A model generated the notes under the pieces. It was not told the DNA's origin and did not search any database. It saw only the letters and a list, made by a program, of their open reading frames with translations. 64,000 nt of DNA from Ypsolopha sequella (lineage: Eukaryota; Arthropoda; Insecta; Lepidoptera; Ypsolophidae): contig OW203984.1 in NCBI GenBank assembly GCA_934047225.1, positions 1,993,201 through 2,057,200 of the forward strand, given 5' to 3'. The translations under genes and the position numbers were made by a program. Below, in pieces: positions 13,051-23,110 of the stretch (its first letter is position 1; each line of letters starts with the position of its first letter).

Positions 13051-13454
13051 AATTAAATTATATACCTACTAAGTTTTATTTTTAGTTTGTAGTAAGGAGT
13101 AAGGACCTATATGATTTCGTAAGATACACAATTTATAATTTACGTCGATTTGGTCGCCTGAATGTAATATTCAATATCCTTGAAAGGGCGATATGCGCAT
13201 TATGGAAGGATAATTTGATTTTATTGAATTAATATTAGATATTATTACGTGTTTTAATAATTTATTATTTGTTATTAGTTATCATTCATGGTAAATTAAT
13301 TCTTATTTCATCAAAATAATGAAAAAATTTAAATGAACCCGAAGTTGATGACGCGATCAAGAATCAGGATGTTATGAAGTTTATTATTTATGCTTTACTA
13401 TGTGATTGACATAAAATGTCATAACATGCACTGCGTCCGAAACCGAAATACTAG
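13051..13454. other. No gene recognised
   Basis: AT-rich DNA with no supported feature. Confidence 0.4.
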
Positions 13455-13995
13455 AAATGGTACAAAGAATACCAATGCTGTCCCAAAGCTGAATATAATG
13501 GCAAAATGTACCACATGGCAAGAAGTATTCGCTTAAGAGGCTATGCGAATTTTATTTTTGTCACTGTCACTCCAAGCGAAAAATCGCGCAGTGCGAGAGG
13601 GGCGGATTCAGGGCAAAAAGGAAAAAAGTTGGTTTTATATTTTTATTAAAGAAACTAAAATAGCTAGCAAAATTTCAAATATGAAATCTCTAGATATTGT
13701 TAAAACACACCTAATAAAATATGTTTGAGTTCTGTATATGGTTCCTATTCGTCAAACGAGGAGAAAAAGTTTGTTTGAAGACCTCATTTCAACAATTATT
13801 TCTATCGAGGAAAATTTATCCAAACATGTTTTCCAATTTCACAACCCTAGATTATATAGTCAAAATGCATATACCAGAAATTTATTATAATTTTCCGTGT
13901 ATTTCATGAAATACACAGAAAAGAAACACCCGTATTTATTTCGCATATCGCCTTAAATAACATACGGTTGTATCTCCGACACAACCTTTTTATTC
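13455..13995 (+). repeat. Host repeat split by the piggyBac-type MITE
   Basis: 13455-13532 and 13957-13995 read as one repeat when the MITE is removed. The same repeat, uninterrupted, is found at 57755-57880 ('caagaagtattcgcttgaat' continuing straight into 'atacggttgtatctccgaca'). This gives a paralogous empty site for the insertion. Confidence 0.7.
13533..13956 (+). mobile_element. piggyBac-type MITE, copy 2 (416 bp, TTAA target duplication)
   Basis: TTAA at 13533-13536 and 13953-13956. The ends gaggctatgcgaa and (inverted) ggcgatatgcgaa match those of copy 1 at 1662-2085, which lies in the other orientation. No transposase frame. Copy 1 and copy 2 differ mainly in the middle (around 13610-13660). 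Confidence 0.8.
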
Positions 13996-15558
13996 TGTAT
14001 TGTGACGTTTGTAAATAAAAATTGTCATTACGAAAAAATTTTGAGATCATAATCAGGATTTTATGATTTGAGTGTAGATAATTTTTTTTAATTTAATCCC
14101 ATAGTACAATAACAACACCTAAAGCGATTTTATAAGTACCTGCAATGTTTGACCGATGCTACAACATTACACTACAATATAAATATATTATTAATATAAA
14201 TGTTTGATTATTATAAAGTTTAGTTAAATTCATTTTTCATCGATATTAAAAAAAATTATCTCTTCGTGACGAGTGTTTTTTTTTTCAAATTTTTCGTAAA
14301 ATTGTTAGTTAAAAATTTAAATAAAATATTATAAATTATGTCACGCAAAGACGATATTTTTGATGGTCCTAGATGAAGTATTGTGTGCAACTGAACATAA
14401 TTAGACATTGGGACACTCGTGAAGTCTATTACGAAACGAACGAAAACTCGTGTCCTAACGTTTCACATTATATTACAGTTGCTGAAAATTAAAAATATTT
14501 ATTTTATCTAAACCTAATACAAGCAACAGTACAATTACGACACAAGACTGTCTGATAGTTTCACTAGAAACCACAAGATAATGTTCATAGTACGAACGAA
14601 TCGAACCACAATGTTGTTACAATAAATTAGAAGCACGACTGCGTTCATAAACTGTTTGAATCAGTACGTGAACGTATGCCATTATAAATATAAAATATAT
14701 GCTTCATTGAGCATGCTTCCATTCAATTTTATTACAGCAACGCTGCAACATAGAAGCTGTCTACAGAAAAGTAAGACACTCATGCATGAGTTACTGTTTT
14801 CCTTAGCGCCGTATTCTTAAGGCTACATATAAAGTCAAATTGAGCACCTCAATTTGCATCAATCTGAACTGAACTCTACGATGTTCCTTTTAGTTTAAAA
14901 TAACGCGCTCTCAGCCGTGGCTGGTACGACCACCAAGAAACACGAACCCACAAAAACCAGAGTTTTTATCTAATAACTCGGCTTCTAGATGAAATTATTA
15001 AAATATTCTGAGATTGACTAATAACGCTGTTATATTGTTCAATTATTTTTAATTAAAATTTCAAGTCTGTATGGTTTAAGGAAGGCTCTTTAGCACTCGA
15101 AAAATATGAAATTTTAGAGGTAATTTTTTTTTCTATCGAGTGAACTTAAAGTTTGCGTTTTTTCTACGATGAACCTGTCAACCCTATAGCTTTATTCTAT
15201 TCTTATTTTTATTAAACCGATATATATTGTTATTGTTATTGTTATTGTTATTTTTATTTTATTACACAATGTAAAGTCGTCATTTGAAGTTGTGCATTTG
15301 ACCTTATACGGACCCTTAATACACGCATAAAGAAATCTGTAACGTGACAAGAAAACCAACCCCTTATTAGGTATGGATATTTCTTGTGTAATTGCCTCAT
15401 TGGTACAGTAAGAACCTGTTAAATTTCACACTTAGCTACACGGTAGCTGGCATTAGAGACCTAATAAAGACTTGAGAATTTGCATTCAAATGAACATTAA
15501 TTATTCTACGAAACGTTTCATATCGACTTTTTTACTTAGTTACTAAACTAGTTTGACA
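13996..15558. other. No gene; (TTATTG)n at 15226-15262
   Basis: AT-rich DNA. A short (TTATTG)n microsatellite of about five units lies at 15226-15262. No gene or RNA recognised. Confidence 0.5.
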
Positions 15559-15873
15559 TCCCATCCCAATCCACTAATATTACAAATGCGAAAGTTTGGA
15601 TGGATGTATGTTTGTTACTCTTTCACGCCGAAACTACTGAAACGATTAGGCTAAAACTTTGCACAAATGTAGTTCTAGACCTGGAATAGGACATGGCCTA
15701 CTTTTTATCCCATAAATCAGTTCCCATTGGAAGGCAATGGGGTGTCAAGTTCCTATAGAAAAGTGGTGTACTCTTACTCCTTCACGCCGTTGAATATTAG
15801 TGGGATGGGATGGGATTTGATTCGACTATACAAAAACTTGATCAACGCGGGCGAAACCGCGGGCAAAAGCTAG
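15559..15873 (+). mobile_element. Non-autonomous Helitron (lepidopteran Lep1-like)
   Basis: Begins TC directly after an A (15558) and ends CTAG before a T (15874), the expected A|T insertion. A GC hairpin (gcgggcgaaaccgcgggc) lies just before the CTAG end, as in Helitrons. The 5' part 'actaatattacaaatgcgaa' is typical of short Helitrons in moths and butterflies. 315 bp, no Rep/helicase, so it would depend on a partner. Assignment to Lep1 is from recall of the family. Confidence 0.8.
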
Positions 15874-15883
15874 TAATTTATAT

Positions 15884-16030
15884 AAAAACGGCTCACCTCA
15901 ATACGTGTTATATATTACGTACGTAACGTCGTCGCGTAAACGTCTTCACTCACCCAGATGAAGGCAGTCTAAATCTGCTGAAACTGGTTGGCTTTCCCGA
16001 TCATAACACGTATTGAGGTGAGCCGTTTTT
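15884..16030. mobile_element. MITE with perfect 28-bp inverted ends
   Basis: 15884-15911 (aaaaacggctcacctcaata...) is the exact reverse complement of 16003-16030. The 90-bp centre is not symmetric. A partial relative lies at 11390-11445. Confidence 0.7.
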
Positions 16031-16383
16031 TTATGTAAATCATGAATTATCCTCAAGTCTCATTTAATTCTATACTAATAATAATCAAACTAATAATAGT
16101 TTGACATAGAATATATTTTACTTAGAGTAATCCCTCTTAACAGTTTATTCGTGCCAAACTACAAACATTATATCGTTTACATTATACAACAGAGTATGTG
16201 ACGTCATATCCCATAACTCTTGGCTATAGCCAATAAAGCCTGCAGCAGTTGTTTCCTGAACAGAATGACTCTATATAGCTAGAAACAAATGTATGTACAA
16301 TATTTACATTGTGCTTACTATGTGTACTATGCGTATTATGTGTACTATGTGTACTATGAAACTGGTAGCATTACAAACATTAC

Positions 16384-16894
16384 TTAAGAAGATGGCATAC
16401 TCTAGCAACTTTTTTTATTACCCGTCCAGCACAATAACTCTAATGGCAAAGACTTTATTTGCTTTTCATAGAGGCGATTATATGTTGGCTCTTTGGCCTC
16501 TTTTTCTTAGACGCGTAATACTAGTGATCACGCAGCGAAACAACAAATTGGTGTGTTTTTAGCTAATACTGAAATATTTTGTAGGGAAAAAAATATTGAA
16601 TTTAGGTGATATACCTTCATATTTCTATTACCTATTTTATGAAAAAAAAAATAAGTTGATCACTTATCCGCGTTCTTCAAGCGAACGTTTGAAAACCAAA
16701 AAAAGAGAGGGTGCAAAACATTTTTTTTTTTGACAAAAGTATAAATCTTAGTACATTTTTTATACGTAAGATCCCTAGAGAAAAGATTAATAAACGAAAT
16801 ATATTTTTTTCAATACAAGGAGAGTCCGAATTTCTTCAAACGAATCCTAGATAGACTGGAGTTGGTCATGCTCTAGGCTCAGGTACAGTCTTAA
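16384..16894 (+). mobile_element. TTAA-flanked repeat family C, copy 1
   Basis: Roughly 500 bp between TTAA at 16384-16387 and TTAA at 16891-16894, repeated at 36828-37304 with the same edges. Shared landmarks include 'attacccgtccagcacaata' and 'catagaggcgattatatgtt'. Inner ends carry cctagc/cctaga-like motifs. The TTAA edges suggest a piggyBac-type non-autonomous element, but the terminal inverted repeats are weak. Confidence 0.55.
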
Positions 16895-16954
16895 GGGTCT
16901 GTGTAAGGTCAGATGCAAAACTTCAAATGAGCATTTCACATTGGTATCAATTTG

Positions 16955-17100
16955 GCGCAACACAACTTAACTTATTTGACAGGACTTACCTTATTTTGAG
17001 CGTCCTATCTTTGTCTTTACGACACGGAAAGAAAAAGACAGAATGCTTAAATTAAGTTTAGTCCTGTCAAATAAGTCAAAACGTGTTAACCGAATCGACA
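16955..17100. mobile_element. Small palindromic MITE family B, copy 2
   Basis: Begins ggcgcaacacaacttaactt; 'cttatttgacaggactta' at one side is inverted as 'agtcctgtcaaataag' at the other. Matches 11695-11835. Confidence 0.65.
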
Positions 17101-17362
17101 CAATTGTATTACTTAATCAATCGCTTTAAGAAAAATAATATAAATAGTAAAGTATAAGGCTGATCTAAATATCTAGGAAAAAATGCAAATGTTTTAAGTT
17201 AGCTCGGTAGAAAAAAATTACGAAGTTACCTCTAAATTTCAAGTTTTTCTAGTTTTAAAGAGCATTTCCCAAATTATAAAGACCGTAGCTGAATAAGGGG
17301 AACCTCAAAGGATTTTGATTAACATACAGATATGACGAAATGATAAGGGTTTCTTACCTTGA

Positions 17363-17596
17363 CTACGAAACCCTAAAAGTACCCAGAACCTTCAAATCCT
17401 GAAACGGCGTAATGTTAAACAAACCTCTATACTGGTCCCAGGTGTCAAACCATACCTCTCGTCTCGTTGTCCGATCAAAACTGCAAGGGGGTACGAGCTT
17501 GGTGGGGGAGGGGGACAGGGGGGGGTTGTTTGCTGATCCCTGTCCTGGTCCAGACGATTGAATGTAAACTTGGGGTAACAAGCGTCTTAGCCGCAT
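17363..17596 (-). CDS. Doubtful ORF, proline/serine-rich, 77 codons
   Basis: A GC-rich frame on the minus strand with a run of prolines and serines (residues about 24-37). A plausible 3' splice site (pyrimidine-rich, ending cag) lies just upstream near 17598, and a plausible 5' splice site (caag|gtaaga) lies just downstream near 17352, but the frame stops before the latter. The 3' part overlaps a 'gggtttcgtagtcaag' motif belonging to a dispersed repeat, which weakens the case for a host exon. No domain recognised; may be non-coding. Confidence 0.2.
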   Translation of the reverse strand: MRLRRLLPQVYIQSSGPGQGSANNPPLSPSPTKLVPPCSFDRTTRREVWFDTWDQYRGLFNITPFQDLKVLGTFRVS

Positions 17597-17959
17597 GACT
17601 GACGGGGGTAAAAGAGGCGAGGATTCAATGTTATTTGTTTTGGCTCACGAGTATGACACACTTTACGGGATATTTGATATTCGTTGGGTTTTCTTCGTAA
17701 GAATTTTGAAAATAGTGCAAATATTGTTACTACACATAAGTCGTATGCACAAAACGTATTTCTTGAGGAGCTTGCGTTACGCGCAAACCTCCATACAAAC
17801 GCTGTCACCACATGTCTATGGAATGTTATTATTAGTACATTACGATACGAGAGCGATGAAACGTTTTGTGACGAGTGTGAGTTTGCGGCACGAGCCGAAG
17901 GCGAGTGCTGCAATCACACGAGTCGAGAAAAAGTTTCTCGCACGAGTTTCGTTTAATTT
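17597..17959. other. Overlapping open frames, no recognised product
   Basis: Frames are open on both strands (123 codons at 17595-17966 plus, 108 codons at 17587-17913 minus) but none has a recognisable domain. The stretch leads without a break into the hairpin at 17960-18053 and is probably part of the same repeat. Confidence 0.35.
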
Positions 17960-18053
17960 TTTATAGCACAAGTGCGGAAAATGCCGACTTTACGCACGCT
18001 CAGCGTGCGTAAAGTGGTCATTTTACGCACGGTGTGCTATAAAATATTTTAGG
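17960..18053. repeat. Hairpin-forming palindrome
   Basis: 'ttttatagcacaagtgcg' on the left is mirrored by 'gtgtgctataaaa' on the right, with an inner perfect stem actttacgcacgct/agcgtgcgtaaagt around position 18000. About 94 bp. Confidence 0.65.
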
Positions 18054-18099
18054 CCGAGTCCATTAACATTATTTAGATTTATGTTTAAGTCAAACTAAA

Positions 18100-18426
18100 T
18101 ATGTTGAGGGTTGTCCGAGGTGTTCCCGAGTATGAACTCAGAAATGCAAGTCTCAGTCCACACTCGGTATACCCGCTTTTCACCGACGATTATTACGTCC
18201 CAATTATTGCGTCCCTATCGCCGTTCTTCGGGCACTAATACACGCTTTTTAGGGCATGCAGGTTTCCTCACGATGTTTTCCTTCACCGTTCAGCAAGTGG
18301 TAAGTATCAGGTATCAAATACAATACATATAAATAAATTCAGAAAAAAATCATTGGCGCATGCCCGACCGGGGATCGAACCTGGATCTTAAGATTGAGAG
18401 GCCAGCGTTCTACCGCCTGAGTAATG
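18100..18426 (-). mobile_element. tRNA-derived SINE, copy 1
   Basis: On the minus strand the head (from about 18426) has a box-B-like 'ggttcgatccccggtcgggc' and the body continues through a 'cacttgctgaacggtgaagg' segment to 'gtggactgagacttgc'. The same head and body lie forward at 34232-34525, and fragments occur at 21780-22015, 43712-43800 and 59055-59400. The tRNA-like head is an internal pol III promoter, not a working tRNA. Confidence 0.7.
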
Positions 18427-18583
18427 TTAAAGTCAAACTAAAAACCGTGAAGTTTGAGTAATATCTTGAGAATAAAAATCCCTAAAATACGTAAATTTAA
18501 CGGTTTTTTACCAAAAGTGTAGCCGAATGTGCTTTTATTGTTTTAGCTAAAAAAAAAAACATATCAAACATCGAAAATGTTAT

Positions 18584-19456
18584 TGCGAAGTCACTATATT
18601 TTATTATAGAAATAAAGGACAAACGAGCCACATCGCTGTCGGTGTGACACCAACGTCAACCAGCTTGGGCACCACGGCCTATCTTGCCAACGTAGTGCTG
18701 GTCGCTTGTCGCGGCATGCCAGCCTTAATGATGTCATCCGGAGGGCCTTTGTCACCGTCGGCGTGCCAGCTGTCCTAGAGCCGAAAGGCCTTGCACGCAG
18801 CGATGGCAAGAGGCCCGACGGTATGACAATCATCCCTTGGAAATACGGCAAGTCACTGGTGTGGGACGCAACATGCGTTGATACTCTTGCTGCGTCCCAC
18901 ATCCAAGTCACGGCTGCCAGGGCTGGCGCAGCAGCGGCAGCGGCCGAGGGATCCAAAAGGCGCAAATATGCAGAGCTCAGTTCGGAGTACGCGTTTGTGC
19001 CTTTTGGAGTCGAAACCCTTGGGCCGTGGGGTCAAGAGGCTAAATGTCTTTTTAAAGAAATTTCCTCTCGGCTGGTTGACGTTTCGGGGGACCCAAGAGC
19101 TGGCGCATACTTTGGACAACGCCTTAGTTTGGCAATCCAAAGAGGAAATGCTGCCAGCATTCTGGGAACCCTGCCACAAGACGGCGGCGATCTGGCCAAC
19201 ATTTTTTACTTAGTTTAATTTTACTTTAGGAGTCATTTTAGTTTTATAGGTAAATTTGTAAGGTTTAATTTTAGTTTTATTTCATGTTATTTAAGTTTTT
19301 ATGTTTCTGTTAAGATGACTAATATTAATACAGTCACTTAATGTTGGTAGGTAACTAAATAGGAAACAATTAATGATAAATTTGTTAAATAGGTGCTCCC
19401 ATACTTACTAAAATGAAAAGGTGCTTCCATACAAACTAAAATAACAGACTTGGCTT
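18584..19456 (+). mobile_element. Fragment of RLE-type non-LTR retrotransposon (869 bp unit)
   Basis: The unit spans a 28-bp left end (tgcgaagtcactatatttta...), a coding segment (18616-19218) and a 3' untranslated part ending near 'aacagacttggcttta'. The left 28 bp and the last about 140 bp recur, joined directly, at 24033-24190. Shared edges at both ends are not what random 5' truncation of a LINE would give, so this may be a discrete non-autonomous unit. Confidence 0.55.
18616..19218 (+). pseudogene. C-terminal fragment of R2-like retrotransposon protein (CCHC finger + RLE-like domain)
   Basis: A frame open from 18616 to the stop at 19216-19218 (200 codons), with no convincing start of its own, so it is a fragment. 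Residues 8-24 form a C-x1-C-x8-H-x4-C finger. It is followed by a conserved block with R-P-D at about 66-68 and W-D-A-T at about 83-86, the layout of the restriction-like endonuclease (PD...D) that follows a CCHC finger in R2-type non-LTR retrotransposons. That endonuclease nicks the target for reverse transcription. No RT domain lies upstream. The segment is GC-rich compared with its surroundings. Family-level assignment is from motif layout and recall of similar metazoan sequences. Confidence 0.6.
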
Positions 19457-20142
19457 TATTCCGAGCAACATGGAATATATCCGTTAGGTATTTATTTATG
19501 TAATGTAATGTAGGTATACATCAGATAAGTACACTTTCAACAGTTTGGTTTTAATGCAATATAATTAAATAATGTATGTCTAATAGTTTTATATAATAAA
19601 CAATTATATGGGGAAATGGGAACACAAAAAAAGGGGAGGTTTATTTAAATTTCATAAACTAATGCACTTGAATAAAATAAACAATATAGGAATAATATAA
19701 CTTATAAAAGTATGTAGATATAATGCAATACATATTTTTATACTAAATATATGCCTAACTCGGCCCATACGATTAATCTTGCTAAGAAGAAGGGCAAGAA
19801 AATTAGCAAGATCATGCCAAATTCATACCGGAGGCTTGGTAAGTGATCAGTTTCACGGATCAATTGTACTTTTTGCTAAAACCGCAAAATAAAATGTTGA
19901 ACTTCCATAGTAATTAACTCAGGGCTGGGCTTGCGTTTGAAAACACGAAAATTATAATTTCTGAATTTCACAAAAAACGTGAAATTACTGAGCACTTACC
20001 GAGTCTTCAGAATGCATTTGGTTATATAAATAAATTTCTTTTCATTAATTTGTAACATGGACCCGAGCCACGATCTGGAGATCTAGTTAATCATAGATAT
20101 CATAAATACATTGCTTTAAATTGTGTTAGGAATAATCAGAAT
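19457..20142. other. No gene; short repeat at 19745-19820
   Basis: AT-rich. 19745-19820 pairs with 5222-5290. No coding region. Confidence 0.45.
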
Positions 20143-20521
20143 GAATCCGTCCATCCATCCATCCATCAGCCTAGTTCGTCCACTGCTGGATATAAGCCTT
20201 TCCAGGACTTTGCCACACCCAGCGGTCATCCTGGAAGAATTGCCCATACTCACACACGCTGGACAGGCGGGTTGGTGAGCGCGGTGACGGAACCCTCGCA
20301 CCAGTGATGCCGCTGCCCGTCACCAGTCTGTTCCATATAAGGCCCGGCTATTAGGGATGGATATACCGCCATCCATTGGTCCCAGGCGTGGTGGGCCTCC
20401 TGGTTTTTTGCCTGTGAGCTGTCCTCTTACTCTCCCCCGAATTACTTCGAGGGGGTCTCCAAGTAAGATGGTAGTACCTCCACAGTCGAGCCCGGCATCA
20501 GCTCTACCACCTTGTTATCAG
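20143..20521 (-). mobile_element. (ATGG)n-tailed LINE-derived repeat family D, copy 1
   Basis: Read on the minus strand, the unit ends 'aactaggctgatgg' plus an (atgg)n tail. The sequence just before the tail resembles the extreme C-terminus of RTE-type LINE ORFs. Other copies: 22373-22712 and 45694-46031. All three share 'gtaagatggtrgtacctcca'. Open frames seen here (20116-20301) are chance frames in the repeat. Confidence 0.65.
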
Positions 20522-20952
20522 AGTGAATAGGATTAAGAAAATGCCAAGGACGAAACTATAGAATATACTAATGCTCGAACAACAACAAAACAAACACCAA
20601 CTGTGTCATATTTAATAGCCTGTAAAGTAAAGATAACCTAGTAAATTCCACATCTAGTCCCTGTCAGGGGGTTGGCTTGTTAGATACCGTGAACGTGACG
20701 TTTGACTGCAGCGACAGACGTGGTGCTGACTGAATACCGGCGACGTCACACGTCATTGATACTTCGCTGAACGTGTTTACAGATTCATTAAGTCTTACAT
20801 GGTATGTTGAATACTGTACAAGGTTTTTCTAAGAAAATGAATGCCAATAAAAAATGTAGAACAAGACATACAACACATACGGTAGTGTGTACTCCCATGT
20901 TCGGGTGCTCATATAGACTACACATCGTGGTAAGAACTCGTAATTATTATAC
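20522..20952. other. No gene recognised
   Basis: Mixed composition with a GC-richer patch at 20655-20770; nothing assignable. Confidence 0.4.
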
Positions 20953-21158
20953 ACTAGCTTTTGCTCATGTCTTCGCCCGCGCTGATTTAGTTTGAATTTT
21001 TCCGGGGGGAAAAGTAGCCTATGTTTTTCTCCGGCCCGTAAACTATCTCTAAGCAAAACATCACGTCGATCCGATGCTCCATTGCTGCGTGAAAGAAGGA
21101 CAAACCAACAATCCAACCACCAACAAACACACTTTCCCATTTATAATAAGTGTACGGA
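20953..21158 (-). mobile_element. Helitron-like non-autonomous element
   Basis: On the minus strand it begins TC after an A (21157-21158) and ends gcaaaagctag at 20953. The inner text ('gtaggctacttttcccc', 'gggaaagtgtgtttg' on the minus strand) is typical of short lepidopteran repeats of this class. Related ends lie at 29690 and, more decayed, near 43965-43995. Confidence 0.6.
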
Positions 21159-21194
21159 TAATGCTTTATAATAACCACGAAATATACTATAAAA

Positions 21195-21761
21195 TACAGT
21201 GTGTCCCTCGTACACGTGCACATCCGAAAAGGGGTGAAACTAGACCTTATTTTATCGACAAAAAAAATTTTTTTGTTTTGGAAATATCTTTGTTTTATAA
21301 ATTTTGCCTACCGTGGAGACTATGTATAAAATATGTCATAACTTTTGATCTATCGCGGGTAATGCAATGAAATAAAACTGTTATAATCCTTAAGAATGGA
21401 CGTTGCATACCAAATCAAAAACAAAACATAATCAACTACCATTACAACAAAAATAATATCCTAAAAGATTATTTCTTTAATTTTTCCGTCTTTTTTTTTC
21501 AGTAATAGTCAATTTTTTCAAAATAATGTCCCCGTTTCACTATACTTTTATTCCTATTTATCATTTTCTAACAAAAAAAAATACAACGTTCTATCATAAA
21601 TACAATATTTTCGACGAGCGGGCTCTGCGCTCGCGTCCCATACCCACGTGTAGTATCTTTTCAAGATTTAAAAAAAAAAATGTTTTTCTTTGTTTTTTCG
21701 ATATTTTTAGATCTAGTTTCACCCACTTTCGGATGTGCACTTGTACGAGGGACACACTGTA
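21195..21761. mobile_element. Foldback MITE with 50-60 bp inverted ends
   Basis: The ends are tacagtgtgtccctcgtaca and its inverted counterpart (…gtacgagggacacactgta), continuing as inverted matches through 'tgcacatccgaaa' and 'gtgaaactaga'. TA at both edges suggests a Tc1/mariner-type origin. 567 bp; the frames inside are mirror copies of one another. Confidence 0.7.
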
Positions 21762-21779
21762 TATTTTCTATAAAATCGC

Positions 21780-22015
21780 AGTAGCTCAGTCGGTTGGTCT
21801 GCCGTGCTGTTAATCTTGGGACCCACGTTCGAATCATACGAATTTTTTGGCATTTATATATGATATTATGTATGAAAACTCTGTGAGGAAGATCTGCATA
21901 CCCCAAAAAGTGTATATTGGTCACCAAAGTACTGGGATAAGATTCACGTTGTTATCACTTAGGGACGTTAAATACGTCGGTGAAAAGTGGGTGTTAGTCC
22001 ACACTCGTTACGTCA
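21780..22015 (+). mobile_element. tRNA-derived SINE, decayed copy
   Basis: A tRNA-like head 'cagtagctcagtcggttggt' (box A) and 'cacgttcgaatcat' (box B) is followed by a body with 'acgtcggtgaaaagtgggtg' and 'tccacactcgtta', as in the copies at 18100 and 34232. Confidence 0.6.
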
Positions 22016-22372
22016 CTTAAGGTATCTTTGCAAATAATCTAAATATGTAACGACTTCAGCAATACAAGTGCAGGTAAAACGGTGTTTTTATGAGCGACCC
22101 GAGCAGATGCGGCTGCGAGTTGCTCGTGTAGATTAACATTAATTTACATTAACATTAATTTACAGTCGTTATTGTCCTAATTACTTGGGCTCAAGTAAGC
22201 ACTTTAAACTATACATTTTCTACTTATGTGTGCAGTTTATGCGTACTTTAATTTTTGTTAAAGAGGTACGAAGATTGGGTGAAACTGTGCAGACTTTTAG
22301 GTAGTTTTAACAAAAAAAATTCAAATAAGTACCAAGAGATAATTAAAGTTTCTATTTTGTCTATTATCTACC
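22016..22372. other. No gene recognised
   Basis: AT-rich, with 'acattaatttac' repeated at 22136-22168. No gene. Confidence 0.4.
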
Positions 22373-22712
22373 TGTTTCTCCATCCATCCATCCATCAGCC
22401 TAGTTCGTCCACTGCTAGACATAAGCCTTTCCAGGACTTTGCCACTCCCGGCGGTCATCCTGGAAGAATTGTCCATACTCACACACGCTGGGCATGCGGG
22501 TATGCCGCTGCCCGTCACCAGTCTGTTACATATAAGGCCCGGCTATTAGGGATGGATATACCACCATCCATCGGTCCCAGGCATGGTGGGCCTCTTGGTT
22601 TTTTGCCTGTGAGGTGTTCTCTTATTCTCCCCCGAATTACTTCGAGGTGGTCTCCAAGTAAGATGGTGGTACCTCCACAGTCGGGCCCGGCATCAGTTCT
22701 ACCACCTGTTTC
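22373..22712 (-). mobile_element. (ATGG)n-tailed LINE-derived repeat family D, copy 2
   Basis: Same unit as 20143-20521, with a small internal deletion around 22495-22510. The tail (ccatccatccatcc on the plus strand) is at the left edge. Confidence 0.65.
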
Positions 22713-22939
22713 TCAGAGCGTGTTAAATATTAACAATTAAAAAACAAACACGTCAAAGTAAAAATACCATTACTCTTTATTGTACTTATGAAAGTATTTG
22801 AAATACATAATAAATTAGGAGCATACATATATGTAGACAAGCATGCTCATATTATTATCTGAAAAAAAAAGAAAAGTTTGCCTGGGAGATATTGCTTTTA
22901 GCAATAAGTGCCGCCTTTGTACACAATATCTGTTCTTTA
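22713..22939. other. No gene recognised
   Basis: AT-rich DNA without a supported feature. Confidence 0.4.
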
Positions 22940-23110
22940 TGTTAAAAATGTGTTGTCAATTGAAAATGAAAATGATGAAAAATGAAAAAGAAAAATTATT
23001 TATTTCTTCAGCTTACTTCATTAAATAAACTGAGTTTGAGTTCTCCTAATGGGTATGAAAATACCTGTAACAGGAGTCCCCGCTCTCCTATAACTAAAAA
23101 TACAAAATTA
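22940..23110 (-). repeat. Retroelement 3' end, copy 1
   Basis: A (gaaaat)-rich run followed by 'acctgtaacaggagtccccg' matches 57190-57340, which has a (gaaata)n run and 'acctgtgataggagaccccg'. The order suggests reversed LINE 3' ends with short-motif tails. Confidence 0.45.

Noticed and set aside
18594..18965. Antisense frame of 123 codons over the RLE fragment
   Set aside because: GC-rich DNA leaves several frames open; only the plus strand has the CCHC and PD...D motifs.
21526..21813. Gene pair with 21074-21370 sharing an N-terminal peptide
   Set aside because: The similarity comes from the inverted arms of the foldback MITE at 21195-21761.
22255..22740. 161-codon plus-strand gene
   Set aside because: It reads backwards through the (ATGG)n-tailed repeat found three times in the window.
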